64,000 nt of DNA from JAKAGZ01 sp963783855 (GCA_963783855.1 CAWAPE010000013.1:159607-223606); one strand, 5' to 3'. Positions 9,312 to 19,492 are shown, counted from the stretch's first letter. The notes: generated by a model not told the origin, from the letters alone. Numbers and translations are program-made.

Positions 9312-9351
9312 AAATAAAAACAGCCTTAAAAGTTAATTTAAGGCTGTAAAA
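9312..9351 (-). terminator. Rho-independent terminator after the GWxTD gene
   Basis: On the minus strand a stem CAGCCTTAAA pairs with TTTAAGGCTG around a short loop, followed by a T-rich tract (TTTTTATTTT). It lies about 20 bases after the stop of the GWxTD-protein gene and before the acyltransferase gene. The stem also has an A/T-rich flank on the other side. Confidence 0.85.
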
Positions 9352-9368
9352 AAAGTTATCAGAAAATA

Positions 9369-10769
9369 TTAGTTCCCAAGTATATTGGAACTTCCCGGTA
9401 CAGTACCAATTCTTGATTGCCAGTTTGGATCTTCATACTCACCACGTTTGTTAGAAGTAAGTAAAACATAATTTGAAAATCCTGTAAGATCTCCGAAGAT
9501 AAAGTAAACTCCACCTTCAATTGACTCATATTGCCAAACTTCATAAGGCCTGGTATTCTTTACATTCGGGTGTTTTTCAATCGTGCTAGGTTCGCCGTAT
9601 TTTATAAATACACGCCCCATATCAGTTCGCCAACCTTTATTCCCAATATTTTTAAACCTCGTATTGGCTTCCTTAACACGTTTAATGTAGTCAGTGTAAA
9701 CATAATGATTACCGACACCCGTTGCGTTGTATTTATTTTTCCAGAAAGTAAACAAAAATTCCCTTTTACCATCCACGGTATGTATTTTTTCATATTGGTC
9801 TTTTTCTTTATCAGTTGATATATATTGTGCCTTATCAAAAATATCATCACACTCTTCGGATGACAAGAAAGCAAACTGGCTGCTTATTACATCGCCTGTT
9901 CGGGAAGCAAAGGTTGTTGTATCTTTAATACCGGGGTTGTAAATAAAAAATTCTTTTTTAGATGTAATTCCAATGTTTTTTGTGCTATCACTTAAAGATA
10001 ATATGAGCGTGTATTTACCGGATGGATATTTAGAAACATTTATTACACCAACATCGGCAGTAGCCGTAAGAGCATTACCAAGTTTTTTATTTTTCAGATA
10101 TACTTTCCTTCCGTGAGGATCAAATAAAGAAGTCTCATATGTTAGATGGGAAAGATTTTCAACTTTATCCAGATTATAAATTTCAGAATAGTAATATAAT
10201 GCCGGTGAAGACTGTCCGAAAATATCAGATGGCATTGGCACTACTTCTAAAGTATTTTTATAAAATATTGATGTCTTATCAGCTCCTTCCTGTTTGATGC
10301 TTGAAGCGAGTTCAATATCACTGATAGTCATATCAGTACTTCCAAACAACGAAACATTTAAAGGAAAGTTGTAATCTTTTTTCACCTCGGAATTATTTTT
10401 ATCTGATCCCGAAGCGTAGCAGGTATACTTACCTTTCGGCACAACAAATCCAATGGCTCCAACAAGACTTTGCTGCATACTTCCAGCAGTTGTATCTTTT
10501 AAGGCTATCGGAATCCTCCATGTTTTATTCAAAAAATCTTTATTAGTGTCGGTATCTTTAATCTGTAGATGAAGATGTCCCTCAACCATAAGTTGGTTGT
10601 TTTCGTTTATAATCTTTAATTGATTTTGAGGAAAAGAATAATAAAACTCAACATAGTTTGAAGCAGAATCATATTTAAAGCTTGAGAAGTCTATGTTAAA
10701 GTTAAAATTATTTTGCGCATTGCTCAGGAAAATAGGGAGCAATACAAACAGTGTAATTAGTTTTTTCAT
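9369..10769 (-). CDS. GWxTD domain-containing secreted protein
   Basis: This is a 466-residue protein with an N-terminal signal peptide (KKLITLFVLLPIFLSNA). The middle is beta-strand rich. The last 120 residues form the GWxTD domain, seen as GNKGWRTDMGRVFIKYGEP followed by EVWQYESIEGGVYFIFGDLT. This family is common in Ignavibacteriota, Chlorobi and related phyla; its role is unknown, though extracytoplasmic location is likely. It stands alone with its own terminator downstream and a long non-coding region upstream. Confidence 0.9.
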   Translation of the reverse strand: MKKLITLFVLLPIFLSNAQNNFNFNIDFSSFKYDSASNYVEFYYSFPQNQLKIINENNQLMVEGHLHLQIKDTDTNKDFLNKTWRIPIALKDTTAGSMQQSLVGAIGFVVPKGKYTCYASGSDKNNSEVKKDYNFPLNVSLFGSTDMTISDIELASSIKQEGADKTSIFYKNTLEVVPMPSDIFGQSSPALYYYSEIYNLDKVENLSHLTYETSLFDPHGRKVYLKNKKLGNALTATADVGVINVSKYPSGKYTLILSLSDSTKNIGITSKKEFFIYNPGIKDTTTFASRTGDVISSQFAFLSSEECDDIFDKAQYISTDKEKDQYEKIHTVDGKREFLFTFWKNKYNATGVGNHYVYTDYIKRVKEANTRFKNIGNKGWRTDMGRVFIKYGEPSTIEKHPNVKNTRPYEVWQYESIEGGVYFIFGDLTGFSNYVLLTSNKRGEYEDPNWQSRIGTVPGSSNILGN

Positions 10770-11101
10770 TTTAGCCCACTTTAATGATTTATTGTTTTGC
10801 CGTTATTAATTTACAGACAACCAGTTTCGAATATAAATTATTCAAAAAATAGATTCCACATACTATATATACAACTCAGATCCTAAAAACTGCTACAAGA
10901 CCTATAAAATATAGCTAACTACAGGCAACATAAACTTTTCCATTGTCTCCCTTAAATGTCTCATTTCTGAAAATATTAGAAATTTCCGCTGATTTTCAAG
11001 ATAAGACCAGTTTTTATATTATTTATTCATCAAATTTTTCAGATATTTTAGTACTCGATGTGATAAATTTTCATGTGGATAAATTTGGTTAGGAAAAGGT
11101 A
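10770..11101. other. non-coding region upstream of the GWxTD gene
   Basis: This AT-rich gap lies between the GWxTD gene start and the thioredoxin terminator. It must hold the minus-strand promoter of the GWxTD gene. I see no convincing -35/-10 pair, no open frame of note, and no repeat. Confidence 0.5.
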
Positions 11102-11146
11102 ATAAAAAAAATACTACCGTTGTCTGTTAACAACAGTAGTATTTTA
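11102..11146 (-). terminator. Rho-independent terminator after trxA
   Basis: On the minus strand the outer arms AATACTAC and GTAGTATT pair. An inner GTTGT/ACAAC stem with one G-U pair continues the helix. A run of eight T follows. It lies 20 bases after the thioredoxin stop codon. Confidence 0.9.
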
Positions 11147-11165
11147 TATAATTGTTTAAGAAAAA

Positions 11166-11489
11166 TTAAATTACAGAATCTAGCTTTTGTGCTATTTGTG
11201 CTTTGGGAACTGCACCGATAATTGTTTCTTTTACTTCACCGTTTTTAAAAACCAGCAAAGTTGGAATACTTCTTACTCCATATTTAATTGCAGTTTGCTG
11301 ATTATTATCAACATCAAGCTTACCAATTTTCACTTTCCCATCATATTCTCCTGCCAATTCTTCAACTACAGGAGCTATCATTTTACAGGGACCACACCAT
11401 GCTGCCCAAAAGTCTATAAGAACTGGTTGTTCTGATTTTAAAACTTCTGATTCAAAATTATCGTCTGAAATTGTAATAGGTTTCATCAA
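11166..11489 (-). CDS. trxA: thioredoxin
   Basis: This is a cytoplasmic dithiol oxidoreductase of 107 residues, the standard length. The active site WCGPC is at residues 31-35, the cis-proline is in RSIPTLLVF, and the buried Asp is in VLIDFWAA. There is no signal peptide. It lies 25 bases downstream of the enoyl-ACP reductase gene and has a strong terminator, so it ends that short transcription unit. Confidence 0.96.
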   Translation of the reverse strand: MMKPITISDDNFESEVLKSEQPVLIDFWAAWCGPCKMIAPVVEELAGEYDGKVKIGKLDVDNNQQTAIKYGVRSIPTLLVFKNGEVKETIIGAVPKAQIAQKLDSVI

Positions 11490-11514
11490 TTATTCCTTTT
11501 TTACTTTAAATGAA

Positions 11515-12348
11515 TTAATAATCTTCTTTTTGTTCGCCTTGTCCTACGAAACTTACTATATCTTCTCCACCATCTGCATGAATAATACCACCAGAGATCC
11601 ATTCTCCACCATCCCTGCAAATCAGTGAAATTATTTTTGCTACATCCTCAGGTGCTGTTAATCTACCCCGGGGATTTTTCCTCCTCGCAACATCCATCAT
11701 AGGAATGTTCCCAGGAATTTTTCTAAGAGCAGGTGTATCTGTAACACCGGCCATAATCGCATTAACTCCGGCTCCCAAATATCCCAATTCTGCAGCTAAT
11801 TGTCTAACATGAGATTCCAACGTTGCCTTAGCAGCCGAAACAGCCCCATATGATGGAATTACTGTGTGTCCTCCTGAACTGGTCATTGCAAAAATTCTTG
11901 CTTTTTCTGCAAGAAGATCATTTAAGACAAGTTCCTGAGTCCAGTAAACAAGGGAGTGGGCCATAACATCAAGTGTCATCTCCATTTGAGCCTTTGTAAG
12001 AGCTGGTTCACCTTTTGCCGGAATAAAATGTCTGAGTGTGCCAAATGCTAAAGAGTGCATTAGCACTTTTACTTTTGACTTATTAGCAAACTTAGCTTTT
12101 AATTCTTCTGTTACTTCCTTTCTTTTAGCATCATCCGCAGCATTTACATTATAAAAAAGAGAATCAACACCATAAGATTTTATTTTTTCTTTTATCTCTT
12201 CAACATGCGGCATTGTAGCCTGCCTATCCAGATGCACACCTATAATATTAAATCCGTCTTCAGCTAATTTGATAGCAGCCGCTTCACCAAATCCTGAAGA
12301 TGCCCCCAATATCAACGCCCAATATTTCATATTTTCATCATTTTTCAT
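11515..12348 (-). CDS. enoyl-ACP reductase-like SDR (FabL/FabI type)
   Basis: This is a short-chain dehydrogenase of 277 residues that probably carries out the last reduction of the fatty-acid elongation cycle. The cofactor-binding glycine motif is GASSGFGEAAA near residue 15. The catalytic pair is Tyr167 and Lys174 (SYGAVSAAK), with six residues between them. This Y-x6-K spacing marks enoyl-ACP reductases, in contrast with the Y-x3-K of ordinary SDRs. The tail TPALRKIPGN...ARRKNPRGRLTAPEDV resembles Bacillus FabL more than FabI. Substrate is inferred from these motifs. The gene lies upstream of trxA. Confidence 0.8.
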   Translation of the reverse strand: MKNDENMKYWALILGASSGFGEAAAIKLAEDGFNIIGVHLDRQATMPHVEEIKEKIKSYGVDSLFYNVNAADDAKRKEVTEELKAKFANKSKVKVLMHSLAFGTLRHFIPAKGEPALTKAQMEMTLDVMAHSLVYWTQELVLNDLLAEKARIFAMTSSGGHTVIPSYGAVSAAKATLESHVRQLAAELGYLGAGVNAIMAGVTDTPALRKIPGNIPMMDVARRKNPRGRLTAPEDVAKIISLICRDGGEWISGGIIHADGGEDIVSFVGQGEQKEDY

Positions 12349-12479
12349 TTTTTGCTCTTTTAAGTTCGAGTAGGATTTAAATTAGTCTCAAATAATACAA
12401 AAATGGGCCATGTTATTCAACAATAATGCTATACACAATTTTACTTATGAACAATACTGATTAAAATGTCAGGTAATTT

Positions 12480-15400
12480 TTATTTTTTTGTCAATGAAAT
12501 CGAATTTTCCCCCAATAATCCTGCAACAGAGTTAATAAAATCATCTGATAAATCCACTTTATATTCATTTAGAAAAAACAATTTTGGATCAGATCCATTA
12601 TCTGCCAGTTGTAAATAAAGCGGGATTTTTCCAGGATATTTTTTTAGTATTTCTTTCAATTCTAAAACAGTTTCCGGTGAATTACTTTTCTTGTCGATTT
12701 TAATTTTTATACTCTGGGTAAATTTTCCTTTTGCATCCTCAAGTAAAACTACTTCTTCAGCATGAATTTTTATTGCATCACCACTGCTTTCTGATCTACC
12801 AATAATAAAGATGCATTCTTCTTCTTTTATAAATTGTCCGTATTTTTCATAAACTTTTGCAAACATTAAACATTCACACGAGCCATAAAAATCATCGATT
12901 GTAAAAAACGCCATTGTACGGCCTGCTTTATCAATCTTAGTTTTTAAAGCTGTAACAACACCACACGCGCGAACGCTGTCCTGGTCTCCCAGAGAATCAG
13001 TTTCACCACCAAACTGGACAGTTGTAAAGGATTCATATTCAAGTTCATATTTTCTTAAAGGATGTCCTGTAACATAAAATCCAAGCACTTCTCTTTCCCG
13101 CGCAAGTCTTTCTTTCTGTGTCCACAGTGGTACTTTGGGTAGTACAGGCTCGGTGGGTTTAACATCCTCTATATCACCGAATAAACTATTCTCAGAAGTC
13201 AACTTGGAACTTTGCGCTTTGTGTCCAAAATCAAGTGCTTCTTCAACCGCAGCATATAAAACTGCTCTTCGCTCATCCACAGAATCAAATGCGCCGGCAA
13301 GCACCAGTCCTTCAAGCGATCTTTTATTCACAACCCTTGTATCGACATTAATACAAAAGTCATAGATGCTCGTAAAATCTCTGTCAAGTTTATTACGGAC
13401 TTTAATTATTTCTTCAACTGCTGATATCCCAACATTTTTTATCGCCGACATACCGAACCTGATTTTTCCATCATCAACATCAAAATAAACTGATGGAGAA
13501 TTTACGTCCGGTGGAAGAACAGGTATGTGAAGTTTTCGACAATCATCAAGAAAATTTCTAACCTTATCAGAATTACCAAATTCGTTTGTTAGGTTTGCTG
13601 CAAGAAATTCAGCGGTATAATGAGCTTTTAAATATGCCGTTTGGTATGCAACAAAACTATATGCAACAGCATGACTCTTATTAAAACCGTAATTAGCAAA
13701 TTTATCAATTGCTTCAAAAATTTCCTGGGCGGCTTTTTTAGGAATTCCTTTCCCGATTGCGCCATCAACAAATTTTACTTTTTGTTCCTTCATTGCCTGC
13801 AAATCTTTTTTACCCATAGCACGGCGTAAAATATCAGCTTCGGCAAGGCTCATTCCGCCTGCCCTATTCGCAATCTGAATTACCTGTTCCTGGTAAACTA
13901 TAATTCCGTATGTCTCTTTCAGAATTGGTTCAAGAACAGGATGGAGATATGTAACTTCTTTATTTCCGAATTTCCTATCGATAAAATCATCAATAAATTC
14001 CATTGGTCCCGGACGATAAAGTGCATTCATCGCCGCAAGATCGCTAATGCTGCTAGCTTTTAATTTTTTGAGATATTCTCTCATAGGGGCAGATTCAAAC
14101 TGGAACACACCAGTAGTCTGGCCCTTTGCATAAAGCTGATAAGTTTTCTCATCATTATCGGGAATATTTTCTATATCAATTTCAACGTTATGGTTTTTCC
14201 TGATTAGGTCTAACGTATCTCTGATAATTGTTAAAGTACGCAACCCGAGAAAATCCATTTTCAATAGTCCTGCACTCTCAATCTCCTTCATGTTATACTG
14301 TGTTACAATATCTGTCTGCGAGACTGCATTGGCAAGGGGAACATAATTGCTGACATCTTCAGGTGTAATTACGACACCAGCAGCGTGCTTTGAAGCATTC
14401 CTGTTCATTCCTTCAAGAACTTTTGCGTATTTGATAAGATTCTGTATGTCCGGTTCCTTGGAAGTTTTTACCCATTTAAGTTCGGGAACCTCAGCGAGTG
14501 CCTGTTCAATTGTAAAAACCTTTCCAAATTTTGAAGGAATAAACTTCGTGATTTTGTTTACCGTTGGAATTGGAATTTTCAGTACACGCGCAACATCACG
14601 AATAACTGCTTTTGAAGACAAACGGTTAAATGTGATAATCTGACTGACACAATTGTTTCCGTACTTTTCACGAACATATTCAATTACATCGCCTCGTTTA
14701 TCATCAGCAAAATCAACGTCGATATCCGGCATCGATTTTCTGGCCGGATTTAAGAATCTTTCAAAAAGTAAGTTATATTTAAGCGGATCAATATTAGTTA
14801 TGCCCAGCGTATAAGCTACAAGACTCCCGGCGGCACTACCTCTGCCGGGACCTACGGGGATATTCATCTTTTTTGAAGAGTTAATGAAATCCTGTACAAT
14901 TAAAAAGTAACCGGCAAACCCCATTTCCTTTATTGTATTAATCTCAAAATCAAATCTTTCTTTTATTTCTGGTGAGATGTCTTTAAATCTTTTGTGAAGA
15001 CCTTCCATTGCAAGAAGTTCAAAATAATCATCAAGAGTTTTTGCTGGTGAGTCCTCAGGTATCGGGAATTTAGGAAAATGGTGTCCTTCAAAATCCAGTT
15101 TGAGATCTATTTTCTCTTCAATTTCAAGTGTGTTTTCTATGGCTCCATTATAATTTTTGAAGAGGTCTTTCATCTCTTCCTGAGATTTGAAGTAAACCTG
15201 ATCAGTTCCGTATCGTAGGTTTCTGTAATCCGCACCGGTTTTGTCTGCTAACAGGAGAAGTATATTGTGTGCTATCGAGTGATCCTGTTCAATATAATGG
15301 CAGTCATTTGTAGCAACTAATTTTATTGCCAGCTCTTTTGACAATTTTGGCATACCTTCGAGAACAGCTTTTTCCACATCCATTTTGTGATCCTGGATCT

Positions 15401-15938
15401 CAAGGTAAAAATCATCGCCGAAAATTTCCTTGTAAGTCAGCGACACTTCCCGGGCTTTATCATAATCGCCGTTTCTAAGTGGAACTGATACAACGCCACC
15501 TGCACAAGCTGAAGTACAGATCAATCCTTCACTGTATTTTCGTAAAAGCTCTAAATCCACTCTAGGTTTGTAATAAAATCCTTCGGTGTGCCCGAGTGTA
15601 GATAATTTTGAGAGGTTTTTATAACCTGTTTTATTTTTAGCAAGTAGTATAAGGTGGTTGTAATGTTTACTTCTTTTTCTACCAGTATTGCTATCGGTTC
15701 CTCTATCTTTCCTGCTGCCTTCGGAAACCACATAGGCCTCCATTCCCACTATTGGTTTGATACCCGCCTTTGTTGCCTTCCTGTAGAATTCCGCTATACC
15801 ATACATCACCCCGTGGTCTGTCAATGCCACGGCGTGCATATTATTTTTCTTTGCAGCGTTTACAAGACCTTCTACTGTGCAAGCACCGTCCTGAAGGCTG
15901 TAATGGGTATGATTATGTAAATGAATAAAGTCAGACAT
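12480..15938 (-). CDS. dnaE: DNA polymerase III subunit alpha
   Basis: This is the replicative polymerase catalytic subunit, with 1152 residues. It opens with a PHP domain (HLHNHTHYSLQDGACTVEGL) that keeps its metal-binding histidines. The palm carries the catalytic aspartates in PDIDVDFADDKRGD. The thumb and fingers follow (GPGRGSAAGSLVAY, ALYRPGPMEF, GFNKSHAVAYSF). Near the C-terminus an OB-fold is seen (VRACGVVTALKTKIDKAGRT). There is no N-terminal proofreading exonuclease domain, so it is DnaE rather than PolC. It stands as a single gene between intergenic gaps of about 130 bases. Confidence 0.98.
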   Translation of the reverse strand: MSDFIHLHNHTHYSLQDGACTVEGLVNAAKKNNMHAVALTDHGVMYGIAEFYRKATKAGIKPIVGMEAYVVSEGSRKDRGTDSNTGRKRSKHYNHLILLAKNKTGYKNLSKLSTLGHTEGFYYKPRVDLELLRKYSEGLICTSACAGGVVSVPLRNGDYDKAREVSLTYKEIFGDDFYLEIQDHKMDVEKAVLEGMPKLSKELAIKLVATNDCHYIEQDHSIAHNILLLLADKTGADYRNLRYGTDQVYFKSQEEMKDLFKNYNGAIENTLEIEEKIDLKLDFEGHHFPKFPIPEDSPAKTLDDYFELLAMEGLHKRFKDISPEIKERFDFEINTIKEMGFAGYFLIVQDFINSSKKMNIPVGPGRGSAAGSLVAYTLGITNIDPLKYNLLFERFLNPARKSMPDIDVDFADDKRGDVIEYVREKYGNNCVSQIITFNRLSSKAVIRDVARVLKIPIPTVNKITKFIPSKFGKVFTIEQALAEVPELKWVKTSKEPDIQNLIKYAKVLEGMNRNASKHAAGVVITPEDVSNYVPLANAVSQTDIVTQYNMKEIESAGLLKMDFLGLRTLTIIRDTLDLIRKNHNVEIDIENIPDNDEKTYQLYAKGQTTGVFQFESAPMREYLKKLKASSISDLAAMNALYRPGPMEFIDDFIDRKFGNKEVTYLHPVLEPILKETYGIIVYQEQVIQIANRAGGMSLAEADILRRAMGKKDLQAMKEQKVKFVDGAIGKGIPKKAAQEIFEAIDKFANYGFNKSHAVAYSFVAYQTAYLKAHYTAEFLAANLTNEFGNSDKVRNFLDDCRKLHIPVLPPDVNSPSVYFDVDDGKIRFGMSAIKNVGISAVEEIIKVRNKLDRDFTSIYDFCINVDTRVVNKRSLEGLVLAGAFDSVDERRAVLYAAVEEALDFGHKAQSSKLTSENSLFGDIEDVKPTEPVLPKVPLWTQKERLAREREVLGFYVTGHPLRKYELEYESFTTVQFGGETDSLGDQDSVRACGVVTALKTKIDKAGRTMAFFTIDDFYGSCECLMFAKVYEKYGQFIKEEECIFIIGRSESSGDAIKIHAEEVVLLEDAKGKFTQSIKIKIDKKSNSPETVLELKEILKKYPGKIPLYLQLADNGSDPKLFFLNEYKVDLSDDFINSVAGLLGENSISLTKK

Positions 15939-16071
15939 ATTTTATAATAACGTTGCGGGGATTTAAGAAGTATTATTTTTCTGAAGATATATTAATCAAT
16001 AATTGGCAGAAAATACAGATTGATAATTTTAATAATTCTATTATGCTGTTTAACCGAAGATTTAAGCGAAA

Positions 16072-16530
16072 TTAATTTTTACCGGTATGTCCGAAACCAC
16101 CATCACCTCGTTCGCTGTCATTCAGTCCTTTTTTTTCAATAAACTCAGCTCTATAAACTTTTGAGATTACAAGTTGCGCGATTCTTTCTCCACGTTTAAT
16201 AGGGAAATCTTGCTCGCTAAAATTCATCATAATAATTTTAACTTCACCCCTGTAATCAGAATCGATTGTGCCGGGAGAATTTAAAATTCCAAGACTATGT
16301 TTTGCTGCCAGCCCGCTTCTGGGCCTTACCTGTATTTCGTAACCTGCCGGAATTTCAACCGAAAGGTTTGTAGGCACTAAGGCTACCTTACCGGGAGCGA
16401 GGACAATTTCTTTCTCTACCGCTGCTCTTACATCAAGTCCGGAACTTCCTTCCGTGGCATATCCGGGAAGTGGAATATCGTTAAATTTATTACTTAGTCG
16501 CTTTATATTTATCTTAATTGGATCAGCCAT
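16072..16530 (-). CDS. dut: dUTP diphosphatase
   Basis: This enzyme hydrolyses dUTP to dUMP, keeping uracil out of DNA and feeding thymidylate synthesis. It has 152 residues, the trimeric form. All five motifs are seen in order: GSSGLDVRA, RPRSGLAAK, GTIDSDYRGEV, RGERIAQLV and the C-terminal arm RGDGGFGHTG. It starts 9 bases after the flippase stop, so it may be read from the same transcript. Confidence 0.97.
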   Translation of the reverse strand: MADPIKINIKRLSNKFNDIPLPGYATEGSSGLDVRAAVEKEIVLAPGKVALVPTNLSVEIPAGYEIQVRPRSGLAAKHSLGILNSPGTIDSDYRGEVKIIMMNFSEQDFPIKRGERIAQLVISKVYRAEFIEKKGLNDSERGDGGFGHTGKN

Positions 16531-16539
16531 TTGCTCCCG

Positions 16540-17997
16540 TCATTTTAATTTTAGAATTCTTGTTTTAATAAAGTTCGTCTCGTCTTTATCAATAACATAT
16601 AAAACCATCCAGAGAGTGAAAATTACCAGCAGTATTATTTTATATATAAATAATAAATGCCCTGAGTATAAAAATGAATAATACAAAATTCCAGTTAATA
16701 GGATCGAAGAAAATATCTTCAGCATTTTTTTGTATTCATATTCTATTTTATAAATCTTCTGTGTTACAATATACAGGCTCAATGACATGGCAAAATAAGC
16801 TGCTAGTGTTGCTAAGGCAGCACCCATCATACCAAGCGAAGGAATTAGCGCAAAGTTTACCGCTATATTTACAATTGCTCCAATTGCGGTAATAAATGGA
16901 ACGTAAATACTTTTTTCCTTGATAAAAATACCCGCTGTAAAGATTACATAAAGCCCGTTGAATAAATAACCAAATAAAATTACGGGAACAATATCCAGTC
17001 CGCCCCAGAAATTTTCATTGATTATCGAATGTCCCAGGATATTAATTTTTACGATATCGCTTATAAACAAGGAAACAATTATTAAAATAAAACTTGCCGC
17101 AATAGTAAAGTATGTCAGTATTTTTGAGAATAATTCTTTTGCATTTTTTTCTTCAGCGTTCTGCAAAAAGAACGGCTGCCAGGCGTACTGAAACATACTT
17201 ACAAAAAGCATCATAAAAATTCCGAGCTTATAGCTTGCGCTATAAATACCAACGGTACCAAGATCCGTTAAATGCCCAAGAATTGGTCTGTCAATTCCCT
17301 GGATAAACATAGAGGCCAGGCCCGCCGGAAGGTATGGAATTCCAAATTTCAAAAATCTTTTTAAAAGATCTACTCTGATTTTTACACGGATATATTTCAG
17401 AACTGTTGGAAATAAAATAAGAAACGTAATTCCGGAAGCTGCAATATTACTTATGAAAACGGCTTCTATGCCCCATCTCAATTTTAAAATCAGATAAAGA
17501 TTCAGGCCAACATTTATTAAAATATTCAAAAGTTTAAATGTGGCAAATTTCTTAGCCTGTCGTTGAATCCTGAGTTTTATGAAGGGAATTACATTTAGTG
17601 CATCTATAAATAAAATAGGGACTACCAGATAAATCAGGTTAAGCCGGTCGAACGGGAGATCAAATGAAATAAAGACTATTTTTTTTAAGGCTAAAATAAT
17701 AGAGACAAAAATCAGCCCGGCAAAAAGGACAGAGAAATAAGGTGTGGAAAAGTTATCTTTATCATCTTTTTCTGAAGGAACGGCTGCAAACTTGAGATAA
17801 GCAGCATCCATTCCGTAAATAAAAATCACATTAAATATTGCGATAAAGATGTACAGGTTTGTAACTATTCCATAATCGGAGGTCGTAAATACCTGTGTGT
17901 AAAAGGGGACCAAGAGAAAATTCAAAAACCTCCCGGCCATAGTACTAAGACCATAAATAGCAGTATCTTTTGAAAGTTCTTTTAGTTTGTCAAACAT
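16540..17997 (-). CDS. MOP-family polysaccharide flippase (Wzx-like)
   Basis: This inner-membrane protein of 485 residues has about 12-14 hydrophobic segments in the pattern of the MATE/MOP exporters that flip lipid-linked oligosaccharides. Its start (KELSKDTAIYGLSTMAGRFLNFLLVPFY) matches the polysaccharide biosynthesis protein family. It lies away from the second flippase at 30.8-32.2 kb and next to dut, so it may serve a different glycan. Substrate is unknown. Confidence 0.88.
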   Translation of the reverse strand: MFDKLKELSKDTAIYGLSTMAGRFLNFLLVPFYTQVFTTSDYGIVTNLYIFIAIFNVIFIYGMDAAYLKFAAVPSEKDDKDNFSTPYFSVLFAGLIFVSIILALKKIVFISFDLPFDRLNLIYLVVPILFIDALNVIPFIKLRIQRQAKKFATFKLLNILINVGLNLYLILKLRWGIEAVFISNIAASGITFLILFPTVLKYIRVKIRVDLLKRFLKFGIPYLPAGLASMFIQGIDRPILGHLTDLGTVGIYSASYKLGIFMMLFVSMFQYAWQPFFLQNAEEKNAKELFSKILTYFTIAASFILIIVSLFISDIVKINILGHSIINENFWGGLDIVPVILFGYLFNGLYVIFTAGIFIKEKSIYVPFITAIGAIVNIAVNFALIPSLGMMGAALATLAAYFAMSLSLYIVTQKIYKIEYEYKKMLKIFSSILLTGILYYSFLYSGHLLFIYKIILLVIFTLWMVLYVIDKDETNFIKTRILKLK

Positions 17998-18075
17998 TAA
18001 TTATGTTTTAAGGTTTTTGAAGATAAAGAAAAGAAGTCCGGAAAATTTACAACGAAGTTAAAAAAATATTCCGAC

Positions 18076-18486
18076 TTATTTATAATAATCTTTTACGGCA
18101 TCTATAAAAAACTTAGGCGGCCTTCCCGGTCTCCTGGTCTCTTTTTTTACAAACACATGCTCTGTGTATCCCTCGCAGACCAGTTCCTCATTGGATTTCC
18201 TTAAAATCCTGTAGTGAATCCTCATCTTGAATTTTGGAATTTCCCTCAGGGAAGCTTCAACCACAAGGATGTCGTCATAGAAGGCTGCTGAAACATAGCT
18301 CAGGTGTGCTTCTAATAATGGAAGTTGATAACCTTCGCTTTCAACTTTGCTGTAGGATAGTCCTGAGTTCCTGATAAGTTCAGTTCTGCCGACCTCAAAA
18401 TATTCCAGGTATTTGCCGTTATAAACAAATTGCATCTGGTCTGTATCGGCGTAACGGACACGAATTTCAGTTCTGAATGTCATCAT
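18076..18486 (-). CDS. acyl-CoA thioesterase, YbgC/4HBT hotdog family
   Basis: This 136-residue protein is a single hotdog-fold thioesterase. The catalytic region RYADTDQMQFVYNGKYLEYF matches the 4-hydroxybenzoyl-CoA thioesterase/YbgC signature with its active-site Asp. It lies 49 bases downstream of accA. It may have a role in acyl-chain or envelope metabolism, but the substrate cannot be read from the sequence. Confidence 0.88.
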   Translation of the reverse strand: MMTFRTEIRVRYADTDQMQFVYNGKYLEYFEVGRTELIRNSGLSYSKVESEGYQLPLLEAHLSYVSAAFYDDILVVEASLREIPKFKMRIHYRILRKSNEELVCEGYTEHVFVKKETRRPGRPPKFFIDAVKDYYK

Positions 18487-18535
18487 AGTGTTGGATGGAT
18501 CTACCTAGAATAATTGAAGGAAAACATATTAAGAG

Positions 18536-19486
18536 TTATTCTATGTACGCCCCCATTTTTCCGAATTTTTCCAGCCTTTGCTCTATTAGTTTTTCGGGTT
18601 TAATTTTAACAAGGTTTGCAATTTCTTCTTTTAAAACTTCCTTAAGAGTTGCGGAAGTAGCTTCGTGATCTTTGTGAGCTCCGCCCATTGGCTCTGGAAC
18701 TATTCTGTCTATTAATTTCTGCTCCATCAAATCAGGAGCTGTTAGTTTTAAAGCCTCAGCAGCCTGTTCTTTGTATTCCCAGCTTCTCCATAAAATACTT
18801 GAACAGGATTCAGGACTGATAACAGAGTACCAGCAATTTTCAAGCATCAGAATTCTGTCACCAACTCCAATTCCCAAAGCGCCTCCGCTGGCACCCTCCC
18901 CAATAATTACAACAATTATTGGTACACGAAGCCTGCTCATTTCAAAAAGGTTTTTTGCGATTGCCTCGGCCTGTCCTCTCTCTTCGGCTTCAAGTCCCGG
19001 GAAAGCCCCGGGAGTGTCGATCATTGTGATAACTGGTTTATTAAATTTTTCCGCCAGCTTCATCATCCTCAAAGCTTTGCGATAGCCCTCGGGATTTGGC
19101 ATTCCAAAATTTCTGTACAGATTCGATTTTGTATCTCTTCCCTTCTGGTGTCCTATTATCATTACTTTATATTCATCAATAGAAGCAAAACCCCCAACGA
19201 TTGCCTTATCATCTTTGTATCCGCGGTCTCCATGGAGTTCTACAAAGTTGCTTGTAATATTATAAATGTGATCGAGTGTATAGGGTCTGTCGGGATGCCG
19301 GGCTAATTGAACTCTCTGCCAGCGGGTGAGATCATTATAAATTGATTCCTTGAGTATTTTTACTTTATCTTCAATTTTTTTTATTTCACTTTCAATGTTG
19401 AGACTATCTGATAAATTTTTCATTTCTTCAAGCTTTGCCTCAAGCTCATAAATTGGTTTTTCAAATTCTAATATTGTTTTAGCCAT
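18536..19486 (-). CDS. accA: acetyl-CoA carboxylase carboxyltransferase subunit alpha
   Basis: This is one half of the carboxyltransferase that makes malonyl-CoA for fatty-acid synthesis. It has 316 residues, full length. An N-terminal coiled coil (LEFEKPIYELEAKLEEMKNL) is followed by the crotonase-type core with GRDTKSNLYRNFGMPNPEGY, TPGAFPGLEAEERGQAEAI and GEGASGGALGIGVGD. The partner accD is not in the window. It follows the glycosyltransferase fusion gene by 6 bases. Confidence 0.97.
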   Translation of the reverse strand: MAKTILEFEKPIYELEAKLEEMKNLSDSLNIESEIKKIEDKVKILKESIYNDLTRWQRVQLARHPDRPYTLDHIYNITSNFVELHGDRGYKDDKAIVGGFASIDEYKVMIIGHQKGRDTKSNLYRNFGMPNPEGYRKALRMMKLAEKFNKPVITMIDTPGAFPGLEAEERGQAEAIAKNLFEMSRLRVPIIVVIIGEGASGGALGIGVGDRILMLENCWYSVISPESCSSILWRSWEYKEQAAEALKLTAPDLMEQKLIDRIVPEPMGGAHKDHEATSATLKEVLKEEIANLVKIKPEKLIEQRLEKFGKMGAYIE

Positions 19487-19492
19487 ACTTGT

